Source: Verrucomicrobiota bacterium (GTDB lineage Bacteria; Verrucomicrobiota; Verrucomicrobiia; Limisphaerales; UBA1100). Taken from it: a DNA stretch of 11,634 bases. Every line of letters begins with the position of its first letter. Within the stretch, counting starts at the first letter, position 1. The DNA is taken from assembly GCA_028872645.1 (NCBI GenBank), contig JAPKDK010000074.1, positions 1-11,634 on the forward strand, in the 5' to 3' direction. The notes beneath the pieces are model-generated. The model did no database searches, had not been told where the DNA came from, and worked only from the letters and a program-made list of their open reading frames with translations. Position numbers and translations under genes: made by a program. Shown here in pieces: positions 1 through 6,733 of this stretch.

Positions 1-642
1 GTTTTCCTTTAACGCTGAAGCGAGTTCGTATCCGCCCGCGGCGAGCAATGTCGGCACGCCCAGCAAAAACGAAAACTCCACCGCATCGCGCCGCGCCATC
101 CCGAGCAGAAGCCCGATGAGAATCGTTGCGCCACTGCGCGAAGCGCCCGGAAAAACCATCGCCACCAACTGCGCCAGGCCAAAGGCAATCGCCAATGTCC
201 ACGTAAGGCTTAACGGTTTGTTGTTTTCCATATCCTGTTTTTCTTGGTTCGTTTTATTCGGATGCCTCAGTTCATACGCGATGAAGAGCAGTCCGCCGAT
301 GAGCAGCGCCCAGCCGATCGGCGCGCTTTCGTTGGGCAATTCCCATCCGGCGGCTTTGAAAGCCAACCCGCCAAACCCTGTTAAAACAAAGGAAAACCCG
401 ATCTTTTTGAGGTAATCTTGGGTTTCCGTCTCGTGCTTTTTTTCCCACAGAGAACGCACCCGTTCGTGGAAAACGGCGAGCACCGCCAGTACCGCGCCGC
501 TTTGGATGCAAATGGTGAAGTGATCCGGACGCGCACCCAGCCACGGCTCGGCCAGCAGTAGATGCCCCGTCGACGAAACGGGCAGGAATTCCGTGATGCC
601 TTCCACCACCCCCAACAAGATCACTTGAAGCCAGTCTGGCAT
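1..642 (-). CDS. uppP: Undecaprenyl-diphosphatase UppP (BacA), C-terminus cut by window edge
   Basis: UppP is an integral membrane enzyme that dephosphorylates undecaprenyl diphosphate to recycle the lipid carrier for peptidoglycan and other envelope polymers. Reading down from ATG at 642, the frame stays open to base 1 (214 codons), so only the C-terminal part of a protein usually about 260-280 residues is missing. The N-terminus carries the family signature VEGITEFLPVSSTGH near residues 14-28. The second signature, PGASRSGATI, lies near residues 165-174. Together these form the active site, with the conserved Glu of EFLPVSSTGH and the Arg of SRSG. Hydrophobic segments alternate with short charged loops, as expected of a polytopic protein. 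The start at 642 is chosen because the encoded MPDWLQ begins exactly where the family begins. It diverges from the cysteine desulfurase gene with only 29 bp between starts, so any promoters must overlap the neighbouring 5' ends. Confidence 0.95.
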   Translation of the reverse strand, partial: MPDWLQVILLGVVEGITEFLPVSSTGHLLLAEPWLGARPDHFTICIQSGAVLAVLAVFHERVRSLWEKKHETETQDYLKKIGFSFVLTGFGGLAFKAAGWELPNESAPIGWALLIGGLLFIAYELRHPNKTNQEKQDMENNKPLSLTWTLAIAFGLAQLVAMVFPGASRSGATILIGLLLGMARRDAVEFSFLLGVPTLLAAGGYELASALKEN

Positions 643-671
643 CGGCGCGAAGTATGGAGTAAACACGGGGC

Positions 672-1844
672 GTGCGCACGATTTATTTGGATTACAACGC
701 CACCACTCCGCTGGATGCCGACGTGCGCGCGGCGATGTTGCCCATCCTCAATGAGGTTTGGGGCAATCCTTCCAGTGTGCATCACGTGGGCCAACGCGCG
801 CGATCGTTGCTGGATGACGCACGCGATCGCGTCGCCGATACGCTGAAGTGCAAGCCCAGCGAAATTATTTTCACCAGTGGCGGGAGCGAAAGCACCAACC
901 TCGCTTTGCACGGAATGGCGCGGCAACTGCGCAATAAAGGACGGCACATCATCACCTCCTCCGTGGAACATCACGCGGTACTGCAACCTTGTGAATATCT
1001 TGCGAATAACGAGGAATTCGAGGTTACTTTTCTCCCGGTGGATTCAGCCGGCCGCGTGGCGGTGGAATCCGTGCGCGAGGCGTTGCGACCAGACACCGTG
1101 CTGGTCAGTATAATGGCCGCCAATAACGAGGTGGGAACGCTGCAACCGGTGGCGGAAATCGGTGAACTTTGCGCGTCAAGAGACGTGATTTTCCACACCG
1201 ACGCCGTGCAGTGCTTTGGCAAAATTCCCCTCTCGGGCATCGCCGATTTCAATGCGGATCTCGTTTCCCTCTGCGCCCATAAATTCCACGGCCCTAATGG
1301 CGCGGGCCTGCTGTACGCCAAATCGCCTTGGTTGCCGGATCCCATCGTGCACGGCGCCCCGCACGAAAACGAACGCCGCGCCGGCACCGAGAATCTTGCC
1401 GGCATCATCGGCCTCGCCGAAGCGATTGTTCGTTTTTTCCCAATTCCTGTTTTCCCGTTGGAATCTCTTGCCACGCTCGCGGGGAAGTTGATTGAAATGG
1501 TGGACGCCACCGAGGGCGCATCTTTCCTTGGCGACCGCGATTCCGCCAATCGTCTCTTCAATACCGTTTCCTTTACCGTCGAAGGCACCGACAGCATTGC
1601 GCTTTTGAGCGGTTTGGATATGGAAGGGCTTTGCGCTTCTGCGGGTTCCGCATGCGCCAGTGGATCGGTAACGCCCTCGCACGTGGCGCTCGCCATGGGC
1701 GTCCCAGCCGCTGAGGCCAACGCGTTGGTGCGGCTTTCCTTGGGGCGTGAAACAACGTCCGCCGACATTGCCGCCGCTTGTCAAATTATCCCGCTCGTTG
1801 TGGCGCGTTGTCGGGCGGGTAATAAGATGGGAATCACTCGATGA
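672..1844 (+). CDS. nifS: Cysteine desulfurase, NifS/IscS family (PLP-dependent)
   Basis: This cytosolic enzyme takes sulfur from L-cysteine as a persulfide and supplies it to Fe-S cluster assembly, tRNA thiolation or cofactor synthesis. The 390-residue protein has the family's full length. It opens with YLDYNATTP at 5-13. The histidine stacking on PLP is in SSVEHHAV at 96-103. The PLP phosphate and ring region includes HTDAVQ at 175-180, and the Schiff-base lysine is K204 in AHKFHGPNG. RAGTENLAG lies at 236-244. The catalytic cysteine is C328 in SAGSACASG, in the extended loop of group I (NifS/IscS) enzymes rather than the SufS type. The start is GTG at 672: an in-frame TAA at 660 rules out anything upstream, and GGAG at 656-659 is a possible ribosome binding site. 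No iscU, iscR or nif gene is adjacent, so nifS versus iscS cannot be decided from context. Confidence 0.95.
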   Translation: MRTIYLDYNATTPLDADVRAAMLPILNEVWGNPSSVHHVGQRARSLLDDARDRVADTLKCKPSEIIFTSGGSESTNLALHGMARQLRNKGRHIITSSVEHHAVLQPCEYLANNEEFEVTFLPVDSAGRVAVESVREALRPDTVLVSIMAANNEVGTLQPVAEIGELCASRDVIFHTDAVQCFGKIPLSGIADFNADLVSLCAHKFHGPNGAGLLYAKSPWLPDPIVHGAPHENERRAGTENLAGIIGLAEAIVRFFPIPVFPLESLATLAGKLIEMVDATEGASFLGDRDSANRLFNTVSFTVEGTDSIALLSGLDMEGLCASAGSACASGSVTPSHVALAMGVPAAEANALVRLSLGRETTSADIAAACQIIPLVVARCRAGNKMGITR

Positions 1845-1893
1845 ATTGTCCCCATCAACTCTGTTTTCCCCAACTTTTGGGACTTGTCGGTTT

Positions 1894-1914
1894 TTACCCA
1901 CATTTTTATCCCCA
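1894..1914 (+). promoter_or_regulatory. Two adjacent DnaA-box-like 9-mers
   Basis: TTACCCACA (1894-1902) and TTATCCCCA (1906-1914) each differ from TTATCCACA at one position. They lie in the same orientation, 12 bp apart start to start, about one helical turn. Same-face spacing would suit cooperative DnaA binding. Identified by eye, and the imperfect match leaves real doubt. Confidence 0.4.
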
Positions 1915-1920
1915 GCCGTC

Positions 1921-1942
1921 AGCCGAAATTTCTGGCTTTTTT
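1921..1942 (+). terminator. Weak intrinsic terminator candidate after the cysteine desulfurase gene
   Basis: AGCC (1921-1924) can pair with GGCT (1934-1937) around a GAAATTTCT loop that adds a few more pairs. A run of six T (1937-1942) follows directly. It lies 77 bp after the nifS stop and could keep nifS transcripts out of dnaN. The stem is short, so efficiency is uncertain. Confidence 0.4.
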
Positions 1943-1955
1943 CCGCCGCTCCGCC

Positions 1956-1984
1956 TTGACTCCGAGGGTTGTTTGCCTTATCCA
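1956..1984 (+). promoter_or_regulatory. Possible dnaN promoter overlapping a DnaA-box-like site
   Basis: TTGACT (1956-1961) is a good -35 hexamer. Seventeen bases later TATCCA (1979-1984) could serve as a weak -10. That -10 lies inside the DnaA-box-like TTATCCACG (1978-1986), so DnaA binding would block the promoter. A competing candidate is the extended -10 at 2001-2009. Neither is strong. Confidence 0.27.
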
Positions 1985-2000
1985 CGGCCCTTAATAATAG
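1978..2000 (+). promoter_or_regulatory. DnaA box, GC block and DnaA-trio-like repeat (origin unwinding signature)
   Basis: The order on the plus strand is TTATCCACG (1978-1986), GCCCT (1987-1991), then TAA-TAA-TAG (1992-2000). Known: in the basal unwinding system described for bacterial origins, a DnaA box is followed by a GC-rich spacer and then by 3-mers with a central adenine (DnaA-trios), onto which a DnaA filament loads. The polarity here matches the E. coli R1 region read on its TTATCCACA strand. Three triplets is a short array, so chance in an AT-rich tract is possible. Confidence 0.45.
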
Positions 2001-2009
2001 TGTGATACT
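2001..2009 (+). promoter_or_regulatory. Extended -10-like element upstream of dnaN
   Basis: TGTGATACT reads as TGn followed by GATACT, which matches TATAAT at four of six positions. It would start transcription near 2016, about 22 bases before the dnaN GTG. There is no recognisable -35 at the right distance, which extended -10 promoters can tolerate. Weak evidence. Confidence 0.25.
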
Positions 2010-2037
2010 GTTTAAATCATTCATCTAATTAGCCTTT

Positions 2038-3141
2038 GTGAAAATCTCGGTAACCAAGGACGACCTCGCCAGCGGATTGCAGGCGGTTCAAAATGTTGTG
2101 GGCGCTCGCTCTACGCTCCCCATTCTTTCCAACGTGCTGCTCATCGCGAGCGCCAAACAGCTGGAACTGCGCGCCACCGATCTTGAGGTGAGCGTGCACG
2201 CCTCGGTGCCGGCTGAAGTGGAGCGCGAAGGAGCCACGTCGATGCCGGCCAAACGGCTCTTCGGGTTGGTGCGCGAAATTGAGGCGAGCGAAATCGAAAT
2301 TGAGGTGAGCGACAAAGAAGTCGCCACCGTCCAAGCCGGCGCATCGAAATACAAGCTCAACGGAATCGGGGCGGATGAATATCCGCAACAGGCAAAATTC
2401 AAAGAGAGCGGCAAAGTAAAAGTGCCACAAGCGAAGTTGAAGGAAATGATCCGCAAGACGGGCTACGCGGTGAGCACCGACGAATCACGTCATGTGCTCA
2501 ACGGCATCAACTTCGTCATCGCGCCTGATCGCCTCACGTTGGTGGCCACCGATGGCCGACGCCTCGCGTTGGTGGAAGAGGAAATCGAAGGCGGCACCAA
2601 AGCGGAATTCATCGTGCCCAACAAAGCGGTGGCCGAATTGCAACGCTTGTTGCAAAGCAGCGGCGACGTTGTGATTCGCCTCGGCGACACGCACGTGGAA
2701 TTTACCCTGCCACAGGAAGGCGGCGAAGCCATCGTGCTTCACAGCAAATTGGTGGAAGGGAATTACCCAAATTTCAAACAAGTCATCCCCGGCGAATTCA
2801 AGGAGCGCATCACGCTCGGCAAGGAAGAACTTCATCACGCCTTGCGCCGCGCCGATCAAATCACCAGCGACAAGGCGAACTCCGTGAAGCTCACATTCGC
2901 CAATGACAACCTCGCCATCACCGCCAACACACCTGAAGTCGGCTCTGGTCGCGAGTCCATCGCCATCAAATACAAGGGCCCCGAAATCGAAGTTGCCTTC
3001 AATCCCACATTCCTGATGGATCCCCTCAAAGTGCTTGAAGGGGACGAAGTATTTTTTGAGCTCACCGACAGTCTCAGCCCAGGTGTACTCAAGAGCAACA
3101 CGCCCTTTCTCTACGTGCTGATGCCAATGCGCACGCACTAG
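2038..3141 (+). CDS. dnaN: DNA polymerase III subunit beta (sliding clamp)
   Basis: DnaN forms the ring-shaped dimer that tethers the replicative polymerase and many repair proteins to DNA. The 367-residue product has the expected family length. It starts MKISVTKDDLASGLQ and has the early motif STLPILSNVLL (about residues 26-36) followed by ATDLEVSV, typical of domain 1. Residues around VLNGINFVI and LVATDGRRLALVE mark domain 2. The protein ends FLYVLMPMR plus TH, matching the conserved LMPMR tail that helps form the partner-binding pocket. The start is GTG at 2038: an in-frame TAA at 2026 excludes upstream starts, and no clear Shine-Dalgarno is visible. It heads a plus-strand run, with lspA beginning five bases after its stop. 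dnaA is not the upstream neighbour; a cysteine desulfurase is. Confidence 0.98.
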   Translation: MKISVTKDDLASGLQAVQNVVGARSTLPILSNVLLIASAKQLELRATDLEVSVHASVPAEVEREGATSMPAKRLFGLVREIEASEIEIEVSDKEVATVQAGASKYKLNGIGADEYPQQAKFKESGKVKVPQAKLKEMIRKTGYAVSTDESRHVLNGINFVIAPDRLTLVATDGRRLALVEEEIEGGTKAEFIVPNKAVAELQRLLQSSGDVVIRLGDTHVEFTLPQEGGEAIVLHSKLVEGNYPNFKQVIPGEFKERITLGKEELHHALRRADQITSDKANSVKLTFANDNLAITANTPEVGSGRESIAIKYKGPEIEVAFNPTFLMDPLKVLEGDEVFFELTDSLSPGVLKSNTPFLYVLMPMRTH

Positions 3142-3146
3142 CCGGC

Positions 3147-3722
3147 ATGGAAACCCCCACGGCAAACCGGACAACCCCCGGCGAAACCGTTCCGTTTTTT
3201 GAGGAGAAACAAATCCTCGTTACGGCTGCAATTGTGTTGGTGGCCGATCAGCTCACCAAGCAACTCGTCATTCGCGCCCTCAGCGGAAGCGAAACAAAAG
3301 TGGTCATCGAAGGATTTCTTCGCTTCGTTAATTGGCAAAACACAGGAGCCGCGTGGAGCCTGTTCCAAGGCAGTAGTCTGCCGCTCGCCGGACTCTCCGC
3401 GGTGGCCTTGATTGCGCTCATTCGATATCGCCATCATTTCGAAACACACACCCCCACCGGCAAACTTGCCCTCGGCCTTCTCATCGGCGGCATCCTCGGC
3501 AACCTCATCGACCGAGTGGCGTATCAGCACGTTATAGATTTCGTAAGATTTTATCTCATTCGCAGTGATGGCTCAGAGATGGGCTATCCCGCGTTCAATA
3601 TCGCAGATATGGGAATCTGCGTTGGCGTGGGCTTGCTCTTCCTCCTCGCATGGCGCGAAGGGGCACCAACCGACGAAGCGGATGAAGAAGAAGCCGAAGA
3701 AAAACCCCAAAAGGAATCCTAA
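3147..3722 (+). CDS. lspA: Lipoprotein signal peptidase (signal peptidase II)
   Basis: LspA is an inner-membrane aspartyl protease that removes signal peptides from prolipoproteins after lipidation of the lipobox cysteine. The 191-residue protein shows the family motifs in order: VADQLTK (32-38), VNWQNTGAAWSLF (61-73), GGILGNLIDRV (114-124) and PAFNIADMGI (148-157). The catalytic aspartates are D122 and D154. Four hydrophobic segments fit the usual topology (about 22-34, 77-92, 107-121 and 152-168). It is longer than the common 150-165 residues. There is an approximately 20-residue polar N-terminal extension, and a strongly acidic cytoplasmic tail from 175 to the end. The ATG at 3147 has no obvious Shine-Dalgarno and lies five bases after dnaN, so translation may depend on ribosomes leaving dnaN. 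miaA starts three bases after its stop. Confidence 0.95.
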   Translation: METPTANRTTPGETVPFFEEKQILVTAAIVLVADQLTKQLVIRALSGSETKVVIEGFLRFVNWQNTGAAWSLFQGSSLPLAGLSAVALIALIRYRHHFETHTPTGKLALGLLIGGILGNLIDRVAYQHVIDFVRFYLIRSDGSEMGYPAFNIADMGICVGVGLLFLLAWREGAPTDEADEEEAEEKPQKES

Positions 3723-3725
3723 ACG

Positions 3726-4610
3726 ATGGGTGCGTCCGTCTTCATCGCCGGCCCCACCGCCAGCGGGAAATCCGCCGTGGCACTCGAGGTCGCCCAACGG
3801 CTCAACGGTGAAATTATTTCCGTCGATTCAATGCAGGTTTATCGTGGGCTCGATCTCGGCACCGCTAAGCCTACGGCCGAAGAACGCGCGAGGGTCCTGC
3901 ATCATCTCATCGACATTCTTGAGTTAACCGAATCCTTCGATGCGGCCAGATTCGTGGCGTGCACGAAAACGCACATTAAAAAAATCGATCGGCCCATTTT
4001 TTGTGGCGGCACCGGATTGTATTTCAGCGCGTGGCACGAAGGATTGGGGGAAGCGCCGCAAGCGAACGCAACAGTGCGCGCGGAGCTGGAAGCGTTGGAT
4101 TTGGAAACGCTCATCGCCGAATTGCTCGAGCATGACCCCGCCACCCACACAACCATCGATCGCCAAAATCGACGGCGCGTGGTGCGCGCCGTTGAAGTCA
4201 TTCGCCTCACCGGAAAACCCTTTTCCGAACAACGCGCCGAATGGACCGGCCAAGTGCCCCCAAACTTTTTTCTGCTCGAGCGGGACCGCAAAGGTTTGCG
4301 CCAACGCATCGACGCGCGGGTGGACGCGATGTTTGCCGCCGGTTTGGTGGCAGAAACTTGTTCGCTGCGTTCAGCGCTGGAGGGTAACCCTGTGGCGCAA
4401 CAAGCCCTCGGATATCGACAGGTTATTGGGCACCTCAACGATGAACAAGGCTTGCCGGAAACCATCGCGTTGGTTAAGTCACGCACGTGGCAATTCGCTC
4501 GCAGACAAATGACGTGGTTCCGCAAACTGCATGGAGCCCACACGCTGACCGTCCCCGCCAACGAACCGGCGGGGGAAACGGCGCGGCGAATGATTGAACA
4601 ACTCACGTGA
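3726..4610 (+). CDS. miaA: tRNA dimethylallyltransferase (isopentenyl transferase) MiaA
   Basis: MiaA adds a dimethylallyl group to N6 of A37 in tRNAs that read codons beginning with U, stabilising codon-anticodon pairing. The 294-residue product is close to typical length. It contains a P-loop GPTASGKS (9-16), the DSMQVYRG motif (34-41) with the catalytic aspartate, GTAKPT (45-50), HHLIDI (59-64) and GGTGLYF (94-100). Toward the C-terminus QALGYRQVIGHL is the conserved substrate-channel region, followed by KSRTWQFARRQMTWFRK, typical of the family. AAGGA (3711-3715), ten bases before the ATG, is the clearest Shine-Dalgarno in the cluster. Its stop overlaps the GTG start of hflX by four bases (GTGA), a pairing of miaA with hflX that is common in bacteria, although hfq, often between them, is absent here. 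Confidence 0.96.
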   Translation: MGASVFIAGPTASGKSAVALEVAQRLNGEIISVDSMQVYRGLDLGTAKPTAEERARVLHHLIDILELTESFDAARFVACTKTHIKKIDRPIFCGGTGLYFSAWHEGLGEAPQANATVRAELEALDLETLIAELLEHDPATHTTIDRQNRRRVVRAVEVIRLTGKPFSEQRAEWTGQVPPNFFLLERDRKGLRQRIDARVDAMFAAGLVAETCSLRSALEGNPVAQQALGYRQVIGHLNDEQGLPETIALVKSRTWQFARRQMTWFRKLHGAHTLTVPANEPAGETARRMIEQLT

Positions 4611-5884
4611 AAGCCCTCGCGGAACAAATCGGAGCCACCGAACGAGTCTTCCTCATCGGCGCGGAACTGCGTAAACGCACCGGCGCGGATCTCACGGAAA
4701 CGATGGCCGAACTGGCCGAACTCGCCCGGACCGCCGGCGCGCAAATCATCGGAGAAGGCATCCAACGCCTCGACCGTCCCCACGCCGCAACGTACATCGG
4801 CAAAGGCAAGGCGATCGAATTTGCGGAAACCTGCAAACAAGGCGACGTCGACACTGTCATTTTTGATGACGAACTTTCGCCCGCCCAAACGCGCAACCTC
4901 GAGCGTGTGTTCGATTGCAAAGTGCTCGATCGCACCGCGCTCATCCTCGATATTTTTGCCCAACGCGCCCGCACGCGAGAAGGCAAAATGCAAATCGAGA
5001 TGGCGCAATTGCAGCACATCCTGCCGCGCCTCACGGGATTGTGGACGCACCTTTCGCGGCAGAAAGGCGGCATCGGAATGCGCGGCGATGGCGAGAGCCA
5101 ACTCGAAGTGGATCGCCGCCGCATTCAGGAACGCATCTCCAAACTACGGCGCGATTTGAAGGAAGTTAAACGCGTGCGCCAAACTCAACGGCAAGGCCGC
5201 CAGCGCAGCCAATGGCCGCTGGCGTCCATCGTGGGTTACACGAATTCTGGCAAGTCCACACTGCTCAACGCGCTCACCGGCGCGGAGGTTTTGGCCGAGG
5301 ATAAACTCTTCGCCACGCTCGATCCCACCACGCGCCGCATCAATTTGCCGACCAACCAAAACGCGCTCCTCTGCGACACGGTGGGCTTCATCCGCAAGCT
5401 GCCGCATCAACTGGTGGAATCATTCAAAGCCACGCTTGAGGAAGTCGTGGAAGCGGATTTGCTGTTGCACGTGGTCGATGTCTCCAGCGAATCAGCCGCC
5501 GACCAAATTGCGTCCGTCAACGAAGTGCTCAAGGAAATCGATGCCGACAACAAGCCGACGCTGATGGTCTTCAACAAAATAGACCAACTCTTCGAAAGTA
5601 ATGGCAACCTCCATTGGTTGAAAGAATTCCCGCACGCGGTAAGCGTTTCTGCCAAGACCGGAGAAGGCCTCGAAGAGCTGCAAGCCGAGCTGGGCATTAT
5701 GCTGCGGCCGGTGCGCACGTGCCTTGAGCTGCAAGTCCCCGCCAGCGACGGCGCCACGCTCGCCCGCATCCGCGCGCTCGGCCAAGTGGACGAGGAACGT
5801 TACGAAGGGGACATCGTCCACCTCAAGGCGCGCATCCCCGATCACGCGCGCGAAGAGTTTGCGCGCTTTCGCGTACCCGAATAA
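4607..5884 (+). CDS. hflX: GTPase HflX (ribosome-associated)
   Basis: HflX is a GTPase that binds the 50S subunit and can split or rescue stalled and stressed ribosomes. The 425-residue protein has the N-terminal HflX domain with TYIGKGKAIEF (62-72), then FDDELSPAQTRNLE (86-99). The RLTGLWTHLSRQKGGIGMRG stretch (141-160) includes the characteristic glycine-rich GGIGMRGDGES. A basic coiled linker follows (about 168-200). The G domain has G1 GYTNSGKS (210-217), a G2 threonine in LDPTTR (238-243), G3 DTVG (257-260), G4 NKID (323-326) and G5 SAK (348-350), so all nucleotide motifs are intact. Translation begins at GTG 4607, inside the miaA stop, which suggests coupling. After its TAA there is a 39-bp gap to radC that may carry a new promoter. 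Confidence 0.96.
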   Translation: MKALAEQIGATERVFLIGAELRKRTGADLTETMAELAELARTAGAQIIGEGIQRLDRPHAATYIGKGKAIEFAETCKQGDVDTVIFDDELSPAQTRNLERVFDCKVLDRTALILDIFAQRARTREGKMQIEMAQLQHILPRLTGLWTHLSRQKGGIGMRGDGESQLEVDRRRIQERISKLRRDLKEVKRVRQTQRQGRQRSQWPLASIVGYTNSGKSTLLNALTGAEVLAEDKLFATLDPTTRRINLPTNQNALLCDTVGFIRKLPHQLVESFKATLEEVVEADLLLHVVDVSSESAADQIASVNEVLKEIDADNKPTLMVFNKIDQLFESNGNLHWLKEFPHAVSVSAKTGEGLEELQAELGIMLRPVRTCLELQVPASDGATLARIRALGQVDEERYEGDIVHLKARIPDHAREEFARFRVPE

Positions 5885-5889
5885 AACAC

Positions 5890-5917
5890 TTGCCGATAAT
5901 ATTAATAGGGCTATTCT
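5890..5917 (+). promoter_or_regulatory. Possible radC promoter giving a leaderless transcript
   Basis: TTGCCG (5890-5895) and TATTCT (5912-5917) are separated by 16 bases; both match consensus at four of six positions. Initiation six to seven bases downstream would fall at or next to the GTG start codon at 5924. No Shine-Dalgarno is visible, which fits leaderless translation. The hexamers are only moderate and this is an inference from sequence. Confidence 0.3.
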
Positions 5918-5923
5918 TCCCCC

Positions 5924-6634
5924 GTGACCCTCTCAACGCGCATCAAGGATTTGCCAAACCGCGAACGCCCGCGCGAACGGTTGACCGAGCTGGGCCCCGA
6001 TGCACTTTCCAATTCTGAACTCATCGCCATTTTACTGCGCACAGGCCTCCAGGGAAAATCCGCCGTGGAAGTCGGCGCGGAATTGATCCAACAATTCGGA
6101 ACCCTCAGCGCGCTGGCCCAAGCTACGCTGGAGGAATTGCAAACGATTAAAGGCATTGGTCGCGACAAAGCGATCGCGCTGCAAAGCGCCTTCACGCTCG
6201 CTCGTCGAATGGCAGCGGAAATCCACGATGTCACGCCCAAGCTCGACACACCCGAAGCGGTCGCCGGACTCTTGCGGGAAGAATGCCGGCCCTATGAGGT
6301 TGAACATTTTTATGCCATCCTTGTGAATACGCGCCGCCGGCTCATTCGCAAAGTGCATCTTACCAATGGCACGCTCGACGCCACCCTTGTCCACCCCCGC
6401 GACGTCTTTCGCCACGCCGTGGCCGCCAATGCTTCCGCCGTCATTCTCGTGCACAATCACCCCAGCGGCGACCCCACCCCGTCCAAAGCCGACATCACCG
6501 TCACGCGCGACCTCGTGCGCGCCGGCCAACTCTTAAAAATTGAAGTGCTCGACCACGTTATCCTCGGCCAATGCACCACGGATCGCGAATGCGATTATTT
6601 TTCTCTGAAGGAGCACGGGTATATTTACAAATAA
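5924..6634 (+). CDS. radC: RadC family protein (HhH plus JAMM/MPN domain)
   Basis: RadC proteins were named for a supposed DNA repair role that has since been questioned; the molecular function is unsettled. The 236-residue product is complete. N-terminal residues 7-40 (IKDLPNRERPRERL, then SNSELIAILLRTG) match the family. A helix-hairpin-helix motif, LQTIKGIGRDKAIAL (72-86), suggests DNA contact. The C-terminal JAMM-like domain includes FYAILVNTRRRLI (129-141) and the metal-binding signature HNHPSGDPTPSKAD (177-190), with both histidines and the aspartate intact. The start is GTG at 5924, since the family sequence begins there; the CDS follows hflX after 39 bp. Downstream lies a palindromic repeat and then lpxA. 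Catalytic zinc-protease activity is predicted by fold but not established for the family. Confidence 0.95.
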   Translation: MTLSTRIKDLPNRERPRERLTELGPDALSNSELIAILLRTGLQGKSAVEVGAELIQQFGTLSALAQATLEELQTIKGIGRDKAIALQSAFTLARRMAAEIHDVTPKLDTPEAVAGLLREECRPYEVEHFYAILVNTRRRLIRKVHLTNGTLDATLVHPRDVFRHAVAANASAVILVHNHPSGDPTPSKADITVTRDLVRAGQLLKIEVLDHVILGQCTTDRECDYFSLKEHGYIYK

Positions 6635-6641
6635 CCAAGCT

Positions 6642-6725
6642 CCAATGACCAAAACGTAAAAAAGGAAAATCCAATTTGGGGCTTGGGGTTTGGACCTTCC
6701 TTGGGTATTGGATTTTGGTCATTGG
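6642..6725. repeat. Imperfect long palindrome, TTGG/CCAA-rich intergenic repeat
   Basis: CCAATGACCAAAA (6642-6654) is the exact reverse complement of TTTTGGTCATTGG (6713-6725). Nested inside, AAAATCCAAT (6666-6675) is the exact reverse complement of ATTGGATTTT (6707-6716). The left arm therefore equals the right arm with an 11-base insertion. The loop (6676-6706) has runs of G (GGGG, GGGG, GG, GGG). The element fills the 99-bp gap between radC and lpxA and ends eight bases before the lpxA ATG. It has no T-tract after the stem, so it is not a normal terminator. Its style suggests a dispersed intergenic repeat, but only one copy is in the window. Confidence 0.7.
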
Positions 6726-6733
6726 TCATTCTT

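Larger units (their letters stand above)
1846..2037 (+). other. Candidate DnaA-binding / replication-origin-like region upstream of dnaN
   Basis: Seen in the sequence: five 9-mers, all on the plus strand, resemble the DnaA box TTATNCACA. They are TTGTCCCCA (1846-1854, two mismatches), TTTTCCCCA (1864-1872, two), TTACCCACA (1894-1902, one), TTATCCCCA (1906-1914, one) and TTATCCACG (1978-1986, one). The last is followed by GCCC and then a tract (1991-2037) that is roughly three-quarters A+T, unlike the GC-rich surroundings. Known: origins commonly lie beside dnaN or dnaA and combine DnaA boxes with an AT-rich unwinding element. Inference: this is either the chromosomal origin or a DnaA-controlled dnaN promoter. 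No dnaA gene is in the window, and no box is a perfect match. Confidence 0.5.

Noticed and set aside
441..449. DnaA-box-like TTTCCCACA inside uppP
   Set aside because: Two mismatches, isolated, and within coding sequence; chance is the simpler explanation.
1869..1881. Small hairpin CCCAA-CTT-TTGGG after nifS
   Set aside because: Five base pairs with no T-tract directly after it; the stem at 1921-1942 is the better terminator candidate.
1841..2005. A 54-codon plus-strand reading frame starting ATGA over the nifS stop
   Set aside because: Its peptide is proline- and phenylalanine-rich with no recognisable family, and it runs through the DnaA-box-like repeats and the terminator. Non-coding regulatory sequence explains it better.
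3902..5101. A 399-codon open frame on the minus strand across miaA and hflX
   Set aside because: It lies opposite two genes whose full motif sets are intact on the plus strand, and its translation shows no recognisable domain. Long antisense frames are common in GC-rich coding DNA.
6683..6733. An upstream in-frame start for lpxA
   Set aside because: It would translate the palindromic repeat, whereas MIHPTAIIH at 6734 is the standard LpxA beginning.
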